Positions 1 through 10,890 of a stretch of DNA of 64,000 nucleotides are shown here, piece by piece. The notes beneath the pieces are model-generated. The model ran no database searches and was not told the origin of the DNA. It worked only from the letters and a program-made list of their open reading frames with translations. The first letter of the stretch is position 1, and each line of letters opens with the position of its first letter. Source of the DNA: Volvariella volvacea V23 (taxonomy: Eukaryota > Basidiomycota > Agaricomycetes > Agaricales > Pluteaceae). The stretch covers positions 460,805 to 524,804 of the forward strand of contig KB722745.1 of the NCBI GenBank assembly GCA_000349905.1. The letters run 5' to 3'. The translations under genes were made by a program, and so were the position numbers.

Positions 1-73
1 CATGAAGATTTTTGATTCTGCAGGAGGTGTGTCCTACGTTTTTGATGATGATGACGACCCATTGAGCGTATGA

Positions 74-1591
74 AATGTCTGTGTCGTTGTCCGAATCAAA
101 CTCCCAGTCGGAGTCGGCGTTGAAGTTGAAAATCAAGCACATTTCCCGAGTCGCGGTGGAGGGGGAGTTTGAGCTTGCACTGGCAGTTAGCCGAACTTGG
201 GCTGAACGTGAAGCGATTTACAGCTCTGATATATAAGCACTCGTGGATTGGAATTATGCCAATGCCGTGGCCGTGGACCGTCACGGTTGTGCCAATACGG
301 CTTCGGAGCCAAGAGATGCCCGTCTGGGTGCGAGTGCCTCGTTGCAGTTGTCGTGCTACGGCACAAGGGCACAAGGGTGAGGAACGAGAAATACGACGCG
401 ATGGTTCTGAGAATTAACGTCATGCCATCAGCACACGTTCCATTCCATCCTTCAAGATTGTTTGCAACAATTTCAAACGCGTCCACGTTGGCTCGAGCTT
501 CCCTTTGTAAGGGTGTCCCTGCAGGTGCCGATACTATATCTACTACCAAGGCTGATCGCACAGGTTCTGGCAGTGAAAAGTCCCCGGTGAGTAGGTCCTA
601 ATGTGATTGACTGCTCACACTTTCACTAACTCCCCTTTTGATGGTCTGGACCTCTCAGTTGTAGAGTTGGTGATATAGTAACTTCTTCAACTTACACCCG
701 ATCAGAAGTCTGTGGGGCTTTCATCGTGAATGGATGAACGGAGTTCGAGGCGGGTGCTTCGTCTTCTACTTCTCTTCCTACAGTTGGAACAATAGCTCTC
801 GGCCGTCGTAATACGTGGTTTTTTTGAAACTCATTCAATTCAAGTTGCCCGGGATGGTAGGCAGACTTCACCTTCCGAGTTTAACCTTGGGCCCTATGGC
901 CCCTCCCTGGTGTCCTGGGAGCCCTTGATCTGATCGTTGTGTTAACTATCGGCACTCACCGGTACTCACCTGCGATTCACGACAGGTCCAGATACAGTGG
1001 CATTTACTACTTGGAACGGTTCATGAGCACCCCATCGCATTACTGATGCCCTCTAACTTCATCCTCTCGTTATACGCGAGTTATTGTTCTGTCATCATGC
1101 TCTTATTTATCAGGCACAGAACTGAGGCGTGAGGAAGTGGTGGCGTAAGTGGTTATTGCAAGCAGAGGATGTAGCTTGTTCTGGCGTAGCAGCAAACACG
1201 GGCACAACACCTTAATAGAGTATTCGTCATTATAATTCTCCTTCACATGGGCTACCCCCTTGATTTCCGACGATTGAGGGGATCGAATGCTCGGGGATAG
1301 CTCCTTTTTCGTTGCTGTCTGAGTGAAGATCCCAGGGACATCATCACGAAATTCAGGTTCAAGAACGTCACATACAGCCTGAGCACTAGGAGTACGGATG
1401 GATATAAAAAAGGTGGTGGTTTAGGAGGTAGGGCACTTGCTTCCAGTAATTCTGCCAATGTACTCCTGGTGATAGTCGTATTTTTACAGGAGTTTCTCCT
1501 AGCAGTATTCAGGGAGCTGTAATATAAAATCTCCAACCTTGGGGCCGTTTGAGTCTCGCTCCACTATCACACTTGCTCCACAACTCGGATC
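74..1591. other. Intergenic stretch, no supported gene
   Basis: A short reading frame that ends at about position 70 with an Asp-rich tail could be the last exon of a gene lying to the left, but it is too short to support. The rest contains only short overlapping frames with no family resemblance. The last few hundred bases are presumably the promoter of the aegerolysin gene that starts at 1592. Confidence 0.4.
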
Positions 1592-2118
1592 ATGGCGTAT
1601 GGTCAATGGGTTTCTATCACCATTATCAATACTGGAAATGGTACTCTCAAAATTGCGAACCTCCGATTGAGTTCTGGGAAGCTTCACCTGGAAGGTACGC
1701 CGAATTCAATCATGACCTAATCCGTTGACCGACTCGGAGACCCTACCCTGGTATTAAAATACCTACTGTATACGATTATCCCTTTGGCCACGGGTTCCTA
1801 GGCGATAAAAATCACGAGCTATCGCTAGACGTCTACAACGGTGCTGTTGTAAAACCGGGCTATAGAGTTCAAATTAACGCTTGTGGGCGAGAGAATGCGC
1901 CGGAAGGGACCACAGGGAGTTTTGACCTTATTGATGCCAGTAGTGGGGAGTTGGTAAGAAATTTGTATTGGGACAGTCCATGGGGACCTGCTGGGCGGGA
2001 TGTGAGGAATTGTTGGAGGGTTGGGGGGACGAACAGGGGTTGGAATGTGGAGTGGGCTGGAGGGTATTTGAGTGGTGGAGCATTAGGTGGAATTGAAGTT
2101 AGAATGTTGAAGAAATGA
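1592..2118 (+). CDS. Aegerolysin family protein
   Basis: Predicted 139-residue protein, the usual length of fungal aegerolysins (PF06355). Exons are 1592-1694 and 1802-2118, joined across a 107-nt intron with a CTAAT-like branch sequence and a TAG acceptor; this junction keeps the phase and aligns with the family. The family signature is visible: N-terminal MAYGQWVSI, a central INACGR segment, an EGTTGSFDL strand, then YWDSPWG and a C-terminal GALGGIEVRMLKK. Known family members are small acidic beta-sandwich proteins that bind specific membrane lipids or sphingolipids and are often expressed during fruiting; some act with a separate MACPF partner protein to permeabilise membranes. No MACPF gene is seen in this window. 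The tryptophan-rich C-terminal half is slightly divergent (Ser replaces the usual Cys in YWDCPWG). A second, broken copy lies about 3.3 kb downstream. Confidence 0.88.
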
Positions 2119-3046
2119 GAGAGCGTGGGTGGTTTGTAGACTTGGACTTTCTGTACTCGATGTAGTGATATCGGAGCGCAGTGTAGAGCAATATTCTCAT
2201 TATTGTCGCGTCGACTTCAATGCTTTATATTATGTTGAGCTGAAATATGAGTACCATAGTGGGGAATTTGCAGGAAAGCTGCAAAGCAGTGCACGGAAGA
2301 TATGCCAGCAGAACTCGTCACTCTAATAGTTGCAGTACGTTGCAAGGTTCCCGGCCTCGTTCAACCCAGCGATCATGCATGTCACCCAAATGGGACTTAC
2401 CTTCGCACTGAAAATCGAGGATAGGGGTTGCTTCTTCTAATTTGTGGCACAAGCTCTTGAATACTATCCATACCCGTGCTTTTGGACAGACCGCACGTTC
2501 GGGATAGGAAAAGGATCCACTGCTTTAACATTATTAATCCTTTATGCACTACCGATAGTGTAATTGAATACATCTGAAGTTTTTTGAGGGTGGAATGGGC
2601 CGTTGTCGGGGAAATATCTTATCAGCGACTGGTCACGCTCAACCACGCTTTTCCAGCCACGACCAGACACGGAAATTTGGCAAAGGTGACCCAGAAGACT
2701 GTGCCCGCTGAAGGGAAACGGAGTTTGAAAATCCGTTGTGATCACCTGTGACTGTCTGATCATCATCATCAAGTGGTCTGTCCGATGGTACGGGTAGGGA
2801 TAGCATCGCGTGTGGTCGTTCCCAATCGAGTGCAATATCTTGTGGATGGGCTCTAAAGCTCGTGGGTATAAGTACTTGGAACTTGAGTGTATTTGGCTTT
2901 CAACCTTTCCAACCATTTTGCCTCACTCGAAAACCGGCAGCGCCACACCCTTCCAAGCTGCCTTCAGGTGGCGACGCGACTCGGAGTGCTTCCTAAGAAA
3001 GTTAAACGTCCTAGGCTCACCTGAACTAACGCTCTCTGTTTCCGCT
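2119..3046. other. Intergenic region between aegerolysin and membrane-protein gene
   Basis: About 0.9 kb without a supported gene. It holds the aegerolysin 3' region and the presumed promoter of the downstream membrane-protein gene. Short frames here show no recognisable similarity. Confidence 0.4.
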
Positions 3047-4406
3047 ATGGATCCTTCCTATGCACCCCCTGGGGAATCCGACTTTGATTTATATGTTGAG
3101 CGCTCAAATCTCAATGGAGTTATATTGTCGGCAGTAGCATATGGTATGCAGACTTGTTCCTTTCATCTTGTGCTGAGAGCCTGACTTGAAGGCCGGACAG
3201 GGATGCTACTGACGATTGCAGTACAGGCGCTCCTTTTATTTTTGAAGCCTCCCAAAGGTCGTCGCATATCATGGCCCCTGGTTGTATACCTAGGGGTCGT
3301 GGTCACACTGGCTACGATTGGCCTTGGGGGAAATATCAAGTTTAATCAAATGACATTTATTGACCACCGCAACTACCCTGGCGGTCCTAATGCCTTTACC
3401 GTGGATTTTTACCAGCACCCTATAAATATGATGGCTTTTGCAAGGTAAGTGAATGCATGATCAGCATAGCACACACTTTTTTGATCGACTGCTTTATTCA
3501 GTTATACTGTCCTTGGTTGGGTGGCAGATGGCTTGGTGGTAAGGCCAGAAGGCACTAAGATATGGTCCTCTTGTGACCGCTTGTTTCCAGCTCTGGCGCT
3601 TCTCGCTTATGTATAATAACAATCACCTGCTGTGCATATTTCCTGGGCTGATGTACCTGGGCGCCATAGGTACGCCAAATCATTAGTCTCCAGTCAATAT
3701 ACAGCATGGGTTTTGGCAAGATTTGCTGACCTCTATCGCTCTAGTTTCATCGATTTCACTGCTCGTATCCATGACACGACCCGCTGCCAGCCTCTGGTCC
3801 ACTCGAGCCGTCCAATTCGGGATAGCTTTTTGGACATTATCCATCTCATTTAATGTTATATCAACCCTCGCCATCTCGGGTCGACTGTTCTACGTACGGT
3901 ATAGGATTAAGAAGGCGATGGGCGCGGAGCCCTCAGGGATGTATACCTCCATCGCTTCAATGTTGATAGAGTCAGCAGCAATTTTCAGTATTTGGGGTTT
4001 GGTATTCCTTATCTGTTTTGCGAGGGATACGCCATTCCAGAATATTGTATTGCCCACCTTTGGTCAAATTCAGGTCAGGCATCTTATTTGGTCTCTCGAA
4101 AGCTTTACTAATTCCTACACCCAGGGTGTTGCTCCAGCACTTATTCTGCTTCGCGTTGCACAAGGTCGTGCCTGGACAAAAGATACAGCTGTGTCTGTGA
4201 GTACATGGCAGGCTAACCGACCACCACAGATCTCGACTATAGGAAATGCATCGTTTTCTGGTTTTGCGGCCCATGATTCGGAAGCAGGAAGAGGGATACA
4301 AATTGCAATGGAGCCAACGACGAAAACCGCCTCGAAAGAATCAACATGGGAGGCAGTGAAGAAAGGGACCTCAGCCTGCGAGGTGTTGACGACACAGAGT
4401 GAATGA
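3047..4406 (+). CDS. Seven-helix integral membrane protein of an Agaricomycete-expanded family
   Basis: Multi-exon gene. Exon 1 begins MDPSYAPPGESDFDL and ends at 3143. Exon 2 starts at 3222 and runs through several hydrophobic helices to about 3445; further exons carry a W-R-F/MYN segment equivalent to the 'LLYRCYVIW' helix of this family, then a long last part with three more helices and a polar, Ser/Thr-rich cytosolic tail ending in TTQSE. A 51-nt intron (4074-4124, CTAAT branch) is stop-free and in phase, so a retained form would simply carry 17 extra residues; the spliced form (FGQIQ-GVAPALI) fits the family better. Such proteins are annotated only as uncharacterised transmembrane proteins, possibly receptor-like. 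A relative lies at 51123-52455. Function unknown. Confidence 0.75.
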
Positions 4407-5392
4407 AGGGGGTTTGCACTTGTCTTTCAGCGTATCTACCTTTTTTTTTTTGCTATGTTTAAACTATATCCAGATTTCCCATGCGATTCGTCATTTTTAA
4501 CTGTTGTTGGTCGATTTGTAGACCTCTCAAGGTCTGATGCCGTATGTACTGCACTATTTATGCACTGTGCTTTTTGTTAAGGGAGCGTCATGGCAATTCT
4601 AGGTAACGAGTGGCGATGGCCTAAAGGACGAAAGGGACTCGAAGAGCTAGCATATTATAAACGGGTGTCCAATGCGAACCGATAAAGCAGATCCACCGTT
4701 AAGAATATCCGCCAATTGGAAGTTCTTATGCTAAAAATGACGTGTGCCCATGGCTGTGCAGGAGCCCTGAAAGATGTTCAGATAGCTTCTGTCTAGAGTA
4801 GAGGCTGCAGCCGTGTGCTTGTAGGTTTCTCTAACCCACCCATGGACTTTGCATGGACTTGGAGCCAACGCACGAGTTACCGTCAAGCAAGACAAACACT
4901 GCTGTATGAAGACTCAATCCTGTTTATCCAGCATCCTACTAGTAGATCCTCCTATTGATCCGTGGAGGGAAGTGCCGTCCGTGAAGCAAGGGTTTTAGTT
5001 TGGAAGTCAATGGTGCATTACTTCTGAACACTGTTGTAAGGAAAAAGTCACGGTGTATGAACGATTGTGACCAACCAAATTTGGATGCCCCCTCGGATTA
5101 TCAGGGGCATCACGGGGTATACGTACTGTGTTGCACTCAGAAATTGGTGGTCTTGACAAATGCCAGAATCCAGATGGGGTCACAAATGAGCAGAACCGAA
5201 CAAGCCCGGGATGTGTGCGATAATGCATCTTGGGCTGACGATAATAGTCAATCATCTGACCTATACTATCTCAAAGTAATAGAGATATTTATGTACTAGA
5301 TACAGCGCAACTTACCGACTTTGGTAGCCCAAAAAGTCTTGGATCCTGAAGCAGGCTGGGCATAGATGTGATCGACGAGCGATGAGAATAGA
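4407..5392. other. Intergenic region, nothing recognised
   Basis: Starts with a T-rich run (about 4441-4450) that may belong to the 3' UTR of the membrane-protein gene. A weak open frame near 5000-5299 shows no family resemblance and overlaps an equally weak antisense frame. Confidence 0.4.
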
Positions 5393-5598
5393 GCTGCAGG
5401 CTGCTATCGACCTCATTAATGCCATCAATGGGCTGCCGGCAGCTCATCCAAAAGTTGCACTGGGACTGCACTTGGGAAGTGAGCTCTAATGCTTGGTATG
5501 TCACTGGAAAGAACGACGATCGGATCGAGGACTGGAAGGGCCTTGATTTGGAGCGCTGGGCGTTGGGTGAAATTGGTGTCCGAGTGTGGAAGAAGTAA
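5393..5598 (+). pseudogene. Aegerolysin pseudogene (C-terminal half, frameshifted)
   Basis: The plus strand encodes a clear aegerolysin C-terminal half: a KLHWDCTWE segment (the YWDCPWG region), a TGKNDDRIEDW strand and a C-terminal WALGEIGVRVWKK followed by TAA at 5596-5598. The preceding IDLINAING strand (equivalent to SFDL plus the turn) lies in a different frame, so there is a frameshift around 5427-5445. No N-terminal exon equivalent to MAYGQW could be found upstream. This is therefore read as a decayed second copy rather than a functional gene. It keeps the family cysteine in WDC that the intact copy at 1592 has lost, so it is probably not a very recent duplicate. Confidence 0.75.
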
Positions 5599-5787
5599 AC
5601 GGCAAATGGGTCGAGTCGTCTTGTAGAGGACAATTTATTACACGGGTAGATGTAACCTACAGCGCTTATGCCCAAGTTGTTTCAGAGTTCGGCTTGCCAC
5701 AGATTACTTGAAATCGTGAACAAAAGAATACAAATAGAAATCCTCTACGACTTCAAGGAATCATACCAATTAAGCACATCTCTTGAA

Positions 5788-7250
5788 TTATTTATCCCAG
5801 CGCTTGCGGAACCATGCCACAATATCATACACTCTTTGATTTTCACAAGCCCACCGCAGAAGCAACGTCCAACATGATGGGGGCTTAACCTTATACAAGG
5901 GTGTCCACTTAGCCACAAAATCAGCCGATAGACCGATCCAGCGATCAAAAGTGCCGCCTAGTTTGGACGTATCGTTGTCGCCTATAAGGTCCTCAGGAAG
6001 TTCTGCGCAGAGTTCTGTTTGAGTCAGCTCGCTTCGACGAGCTCTGGGGAACTGGAGCACCTCTTTCACACTAAGTCGTTTCTCTACTTGAGAGTTAATC
6101 ACCCTGTCGAGTAAAGGCACAAGTAGAGGTATTTACTGGATATATTGTTAGAAAGACTCGATAGTAAGAGAAATGTCATTTGGTCACAACTAGGGGCACA
6201 CCTGGAACATACGACAGTACATAATCCCGAGTAACCCGACATCGTATACAAAGGGATTGTAGTCGTATTCTCCGTGCGCCGTGTCGCGAGGATGAAGGTA
6301 GTACGGTCGACTAAGGGATGACTCCTCATACTACAGACGATCACAGTCCTTGTCCATTATTACAGCAAGACCAAAGTCAATTAGTCCGTAAAGTATTGTC
6401 TTCGACGACCGAAGTTCTCGGGTGATTGAACTACTAAACCAACATCCGAGGCTATCCCAGGCATGGTCGGCGTATAATTCCATGTTGTATGAATCCCAGA
6501 TATGATTTTGGAGAATGTGATGGGATATTATGTCCTGATCTGCCGTTAGGGGTCGTGGTGACGTAGAACGTGAATTCCTTACTCTGCGTACAATGCGATC
6601 CTCGTGCAAGAATAAGAGAGCCTGGGGTAAATAGGTTTAAAGCCATTCTGCCCGATGTTAATAGGGCATACCCTCAATGGAGCCTCCACATAGTCTAACA
6701 GCTCTTCAACCGTACGGAAGTCTTGGTCGATCCATCGTGCTAGGTGACAGAATCCCATCTACTGGTATTCTACTGGTATTAGTCAGGCCCGTCGACGCAA
6801 AAGTTCATGGATACCTTGGCATTACGGCAATACAATGAGAACCCTCAACGTGTATAAGCTCCAGCACAGGAATTATACAATTGAAATCTCCTTGAGGGTG
6901 TCAATGGATCAATTTCAAGACACGAAACTCATCTGATGCAATCACTACTTATTTCAGGGAAACATGGTACCCATCTGCTGTGGTAGCGTAGTGGGCTAGA
7001 CGCTATGACGATTACTTTAGCAAGGACTACATTAAATGCATATTAACTTACTTCCGTCCACTGGCAGGCGCAAAAGGAGACTGGTTGTGAAGGTGTAGGT
7101 TGGCGGGTGGCCATGGTTGTGCTGGAGCAACAATCAGTTTGTACTTGTGCTTAGCATAGAGGGTATATCCATGCGCTTCCAAGGTTTCTTTGTGAGTAAC
7201 CCATGGGCTTGGAGGCAAGATATCGACACTGGTGAAGTACGCGATATTTG
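5788..7250 (-). pseudogene. Protein kinase pseudogene (FunK1-like fungal kinase)
   Basis: Read on the minus strand, pieces appear in kinase order. They are an N-terminal segment (LEAHGYTLYAKHKYK), an N-lobe piece ending in the hinge-like AVMPR, a helix with DQDFRTVEELLDYVEAPLR, then LLFLHEDRIVRRV (catalytic loop region), IDFGLAV (DFG), an activation and P+1 region (HGEYDYNPFVYDVGLLGIM) and a C-lobe (EKRLSVKEVLQF) ending in RKRWDK. The architecture matches a kinase family common in Agaricomycetes. It is broken: an in-frame TAG at 6331-6333 directly after the DFG segment, a TAA at the next exon junction (6133-6135), at least one stop in the N-lobe, and the HRD motif degraded to R-R-V, which removes the catalytic aspartate. 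Introns are still recognisable, so decay looks fairly recent. Confidence 0.7.
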
Positions 7251-7504
7251 GCTCTGTTTATTTAGCGTCACGGCCTTGTGGCTCCCCTTGTCTCCCATCC
7301 GTCGCATCTCGTCGTATTCATCATGGCTGATTATTGGTGCTAGTCCTTTCATCTACACGGAACTATAGTGTAAAGTGACTACGCTTTCTGACGACCTGAG
7401 TCCGCGCCTCTTGAGGCCGATACGCCGAGGTAAAATTCATCAAACTATGCGCGGTTGAGCGCCTTTGCCTGTGCAGTGCCTCTACTAATCAATCTACGTG
7501 TACT

Positions 7505-8110
7505 TCAACTCAGAGGGAACGCATACAGTCTCCCTGGCGCATCTCTTTGTCGACGGTAAACCATGATGCCCTGGGTTACCCAACCGACATGAAGGAGATT
7601 CACATCGTTCTTTAACTTGCATAGCTCACCCTGCGACGCGAAAGTGAGCTTTCGATCAACGAAGGTGTCGAGGTACACATGACGAGTCTGCATCGCATTT
7701 GTCTGCCTCTGATGCAGGCTCAAATTCGTTCTCTCAAAGATAGTAGATGGGTTTGCCGTCATCCTTTGGAAAATTGCAATCGCGACTGTGGGCGCCTTAA
7801 TTCGGGCAGATTTTGCGGTTATAAGATTGTGTTCCGCAGCCATGCTGAATCGATCCTCTTGCCAGAAACGGTGGACTACGCTTTCCTCTGAGTGGCTGCG
7901 AACTCGAGAAAGGATACCGTTTGAATAGAAGTTTGTCCGGTATCGGCAGCATTGGGTATCAACATATCAATGGCGAGTCGTGGGGTATGATGTTGCTCAT
8001 TGGAGAAAACGCTTCCGCACTTAGTGAAAGCCTCCGGCTTGACTTCATCTGTATCTACAAACTGACTAGGAATATCAGGTTTAATTCTGACTTGGACCAC
8101 TTCACCGCCT
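7505..8110 (-). pseudogene. Unrecognised coding remnant, possibly a broken gene
   Basis: Two protein-like blocks lie head to tail on the minus strand. The upstream block (about 8110-7880) contains VQVRIKPDIPSQFVDTDE and RLAIDMLIPNAADTGQ. The downstream block (about 7900-7505) contains HRFWQEDRFSMAAEHNLIT and HVGWVTQGIMVYRRQRD and ends at a stop near 7505. Composition is protein-like and both blocks are stop-free, but they are in different frames and no intron with correct phase joins them cleanly. This could be a frameshifted pseudogene or a gene with an unusual intron. I do not recognise the family. It lies between the kinase pseudogene and a divergent housekeeping gene. Confidence 0.35.
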
Positions 8111-8284
8111 TTTTAATGTTCATTGAGATCTATTCAAATGCAGGTTGGTAGAAGAGTTACATAAAATGCGCCTAGAGACGATTGATATTACTAGTTTAAT
8201 GCGTTAGCGTAGGTGTTGGTGGCGGAACTCACTGAACAACATTCCCCAAGTGGCTGCAATTACGTCAGCCACCTGGAAGCTATC

Positions 8285-9115
8285 ATGTCGTCACCACCCA
8301 GCAATACTGGCAGAAACGGCCTATTTCCGGGGTATAAGCACGTAGATTCGTTTGGACCCGCAGAGGAATATGAAGGCGATGAAGAAGTGACGTATGTTAC
8401 CCTCGACTTGGGTGACATTGAACCTACGTTGGTGCCAAGTTCAAATACGTACCGCCTAATTGTAAGCCCCAGCTTGCTTGCCTCATGGGCGGTTCAGTCG
8501 AGATCTCAGGTTGCATCAAATTTTCGTCTTTTCTTGCACAATGGGGTTGATTAGGGATTGGATACGCCAACTCCATTCTTGCAACTTTCGGGAACGATTC
8601 TGAAAGGCCGTCATGAATCACTGCTGGGGACGGAGCTTCTATTCACTGATGATCCAGGTAACCACCGTTGAACCTCTACTCCAACAGCAGGACCCCGAGC
8701 TTACATCCATGGGGGATCTGTAGACGAACGTGATTGGAACAAACGAGGAGTGAAACATGTTGCCAATACAGAACAGCGCATCTGCTTCAAAGAGGTACAG
8801 CTGCAGGCCAAGACGCAACCGGAAACGTCGCCAATGGACGAGGATGAAGTGGAGGGCGGTGCACCGAATGACCACCGGGAACAGGCAACCGATGAAGCCG
8901 AAAGTCCTGCGGCTGCAGCGGTCAGCGTCGTGGATAGGGTAACAGGCAAAGATGCTTCCAAGCCAGCCAGAAGAAAGCGCAAGGGGAAGGCTAAAGGAAA
9001 GGCCAAAGACAAGGGAACATCAGGATCGGGACCTGCGGCGTCACACGTAGAGGTGGATGGGGGCACAAGTAACGAGCTTGGAGATGTGTCTATGGCAGAT
9101 GTTGGACAGCAATAG
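8285..9115 (+). CDS. TFIIIC tau55/Sfc7-like subunit (RNA polymerase III transcription factor)
   Basis: Three exons: 8285-8461, 8555-8657 and 8688/8691-9115. The first two exons give the short beta-barrel core typical of the tau55-related TFIIIC subunit: VTYVTLDLGDIEPTLVPSS, YRLIGLDTPTPFLQLSG, then GRHESLLGTELLF. Family members bind the large TFIIIC scaffold and help load Pol III at tRNA and 5S genes in the nucleus. The third exon adds an acidic linker and a lysine-rich stretch (KRKGKAKGKAKDKG), probably a nuclear localisation or DNA-contacting tail, ending in MADVGQQ. The second intron is extremely short (30 or 33 nt) and ends in a tandem CAGCAG acceptor. Its gene end faces that of the tyrosyl-tRNA synthetase, 153 bp away. 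Confidence 0.78.
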
Positions 9116-9268
9116 CCGGTTTTGCGTGTATTTACACAGGCATATTCTCACGACAGTCTCCTTTTTAATCGCTCGCAGGATATGGTAGAATTCTACAACC
9201 CCCTGATCTATGCGACGTGGGGTTACACAAGTTGGTACAATGTTGTACAGGCTTCAGACTTAGGAATG

Positions 9269-10890
9269 CTAAGATGAAGGGGCTGAGGTCTGCTGCTTCT
9301 CTGCCTCAGCAACTGAATGTGTGGCGGCGGCATCAGCGACGGGAGCATCGCCATTTGCAACACCGTCAACTTTGGCATTTTTGCCCTTTCCTGGCGGTGG
9401 TGGGTGGTAAACCTTCTATATCATAACATCAGCGTGGTGATGTTATTGAGCGCAAGTAAACCAACCTTCTTCTTTTTCTTCTCCGGCTTGACGTCAGGTG
9501 GGTAAGCCAACTGTTCAATTTTCTGCCATTCTTCATTCTCTTCAAATGCTTTCCGGATTGGGGCGAGCAATCGAATTATTCCATTAGACACAGCATTCTT
9601 TAGGTCCCCCGGGTGAACCTCCTTCGCAGCGAATGCCGCCTTGAGTTCCTCAAAGTCCTTGTAGTGCGTCGGTCCACCCCATCTAGGGTCTCGATCAATG
9701 GAGAAGACTGTGCCTTCCGGTGCGTCATCCGTGATGAATGGCTTGGAATCTTCAGTTGCTTCCAGGACTGGGTCACCCTTCAGTCGATCTATGCGCAATT
9801 GGCTGATAGGGATCAGCACGGCCTGGACGAACGCTAGAACACCGTTCTCCTCAACATTTCCTTCTTCGCAGAATGCTGCCTTGATCTTCTTTTTCACGAT
9901 ATCAGGAGTATCGAGGAAGTCAATTTTGGAGTTAGGGTCAGATGAGGACATTTTGCCGCCACCAAGACCTGGTACCATGGCGTTCATGAGGTGCGCACGC
10001 TTGGCGTACCCTAGTCGAGGAAGGTATAATTCGGCAAAGGTAAAGATCTTACGCTAAGAAGGAGTTAGGAATGATCGTTGATAAGAGCGGTCACAGGTCC
10101 GTACCTGGTCAACACCACCAAACTGGAAGTCCACATCGAGGTATTGCTCATCCAGAGCTTGCAATCCCGGGTAGAGAAGGCCGCTCAGCAAAGGACTCTC
10201 CACCTGTTTAACGACCTCTGCACCGGCTTTTTTGGCGTCGTGCTCCGTTACAAGAGCGCACAACTTGTAGTTGTCAAGGTTATACTCTCGTGTGAGTTGG
10301 TAGGAGGAACCCTCGACGAATGTAAGTCGCGACGTTGGAATGCCCAGTGATTTGAAGACAGCCAGTAGCACATATTGATAATATTTCGTCCGATGAGCAA
10401 CAAGCTCCAAAGGCGCCTTGAGATTGTCGAGGAAGGCGTGTACATCTGGTAGAACGTCAAGACGGCTCACTAGGTGATGGGCGCGAAATTGGCATACCTG
10501 CCAGCAGGATCTTGACCTGCAAAAAGCGGATGCATGGTCAGTACCTTGGCCGACCACTTGTAGTCGTTGGCACATGCTCACCGCGACCCCAGCTCTGAGG
10601 AAATCCGCAATCTTGGTCAACGGCACGAAATAGCCAATATGCGCTTGGAACAGATCAGGACTGCAAGGACGGAAGATTAGAAGAACCTTACGTCTCCCGG
10701 TTGGTGCAGTTCCTGAAGAGTGCCGAAATCACTTGATGTCAATATATGCGCACCGTATACGTGTAATGGCCTTACCCCAATAACACTTGGGTGTTTTCCC
10801 TTCGGCCAATATGGCCTTGACGGAGTCCCCTCCAAGCACTTCCTGGAGCCTTCTGGTGATGAGCTCGTACTTTTCCTCTGGGGTGGACAT
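9269..10890 (-). CDS. TYS1: Tyrosyl-tRNA synthetase, cytosolic
   Basis: Seven exons on the minus strand give 430 residues: 10890-10776, 10712-10692 (21 nt), 10643-10582, 10516-10498 (19 nt), 10445-10105, 10053-9466 and 9415-9269. The protein starts [14 protein letters not shown] and has the Rossmann-fold start CYWGTAPTGRPHIGYF (HIGH-type motif PHIGY), the [11 protein letters not shown] segment, a [14 protein letters not shown] tyrosine-site region and the KMSSS signature in [11 protein letters not shown]. It charges tRNA-Tyr with tyrosine in the cytosol. The length is a little greater than yeast TyrRS because of a C-terminal Ala/Pro-rich extension (last exon) after a KKKKK stretch. The second intron acceptor is set at 10644, because only this choice restores RPHIGY. 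Confidence is high from the continuous family match and phases. Confidence 0.95.
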
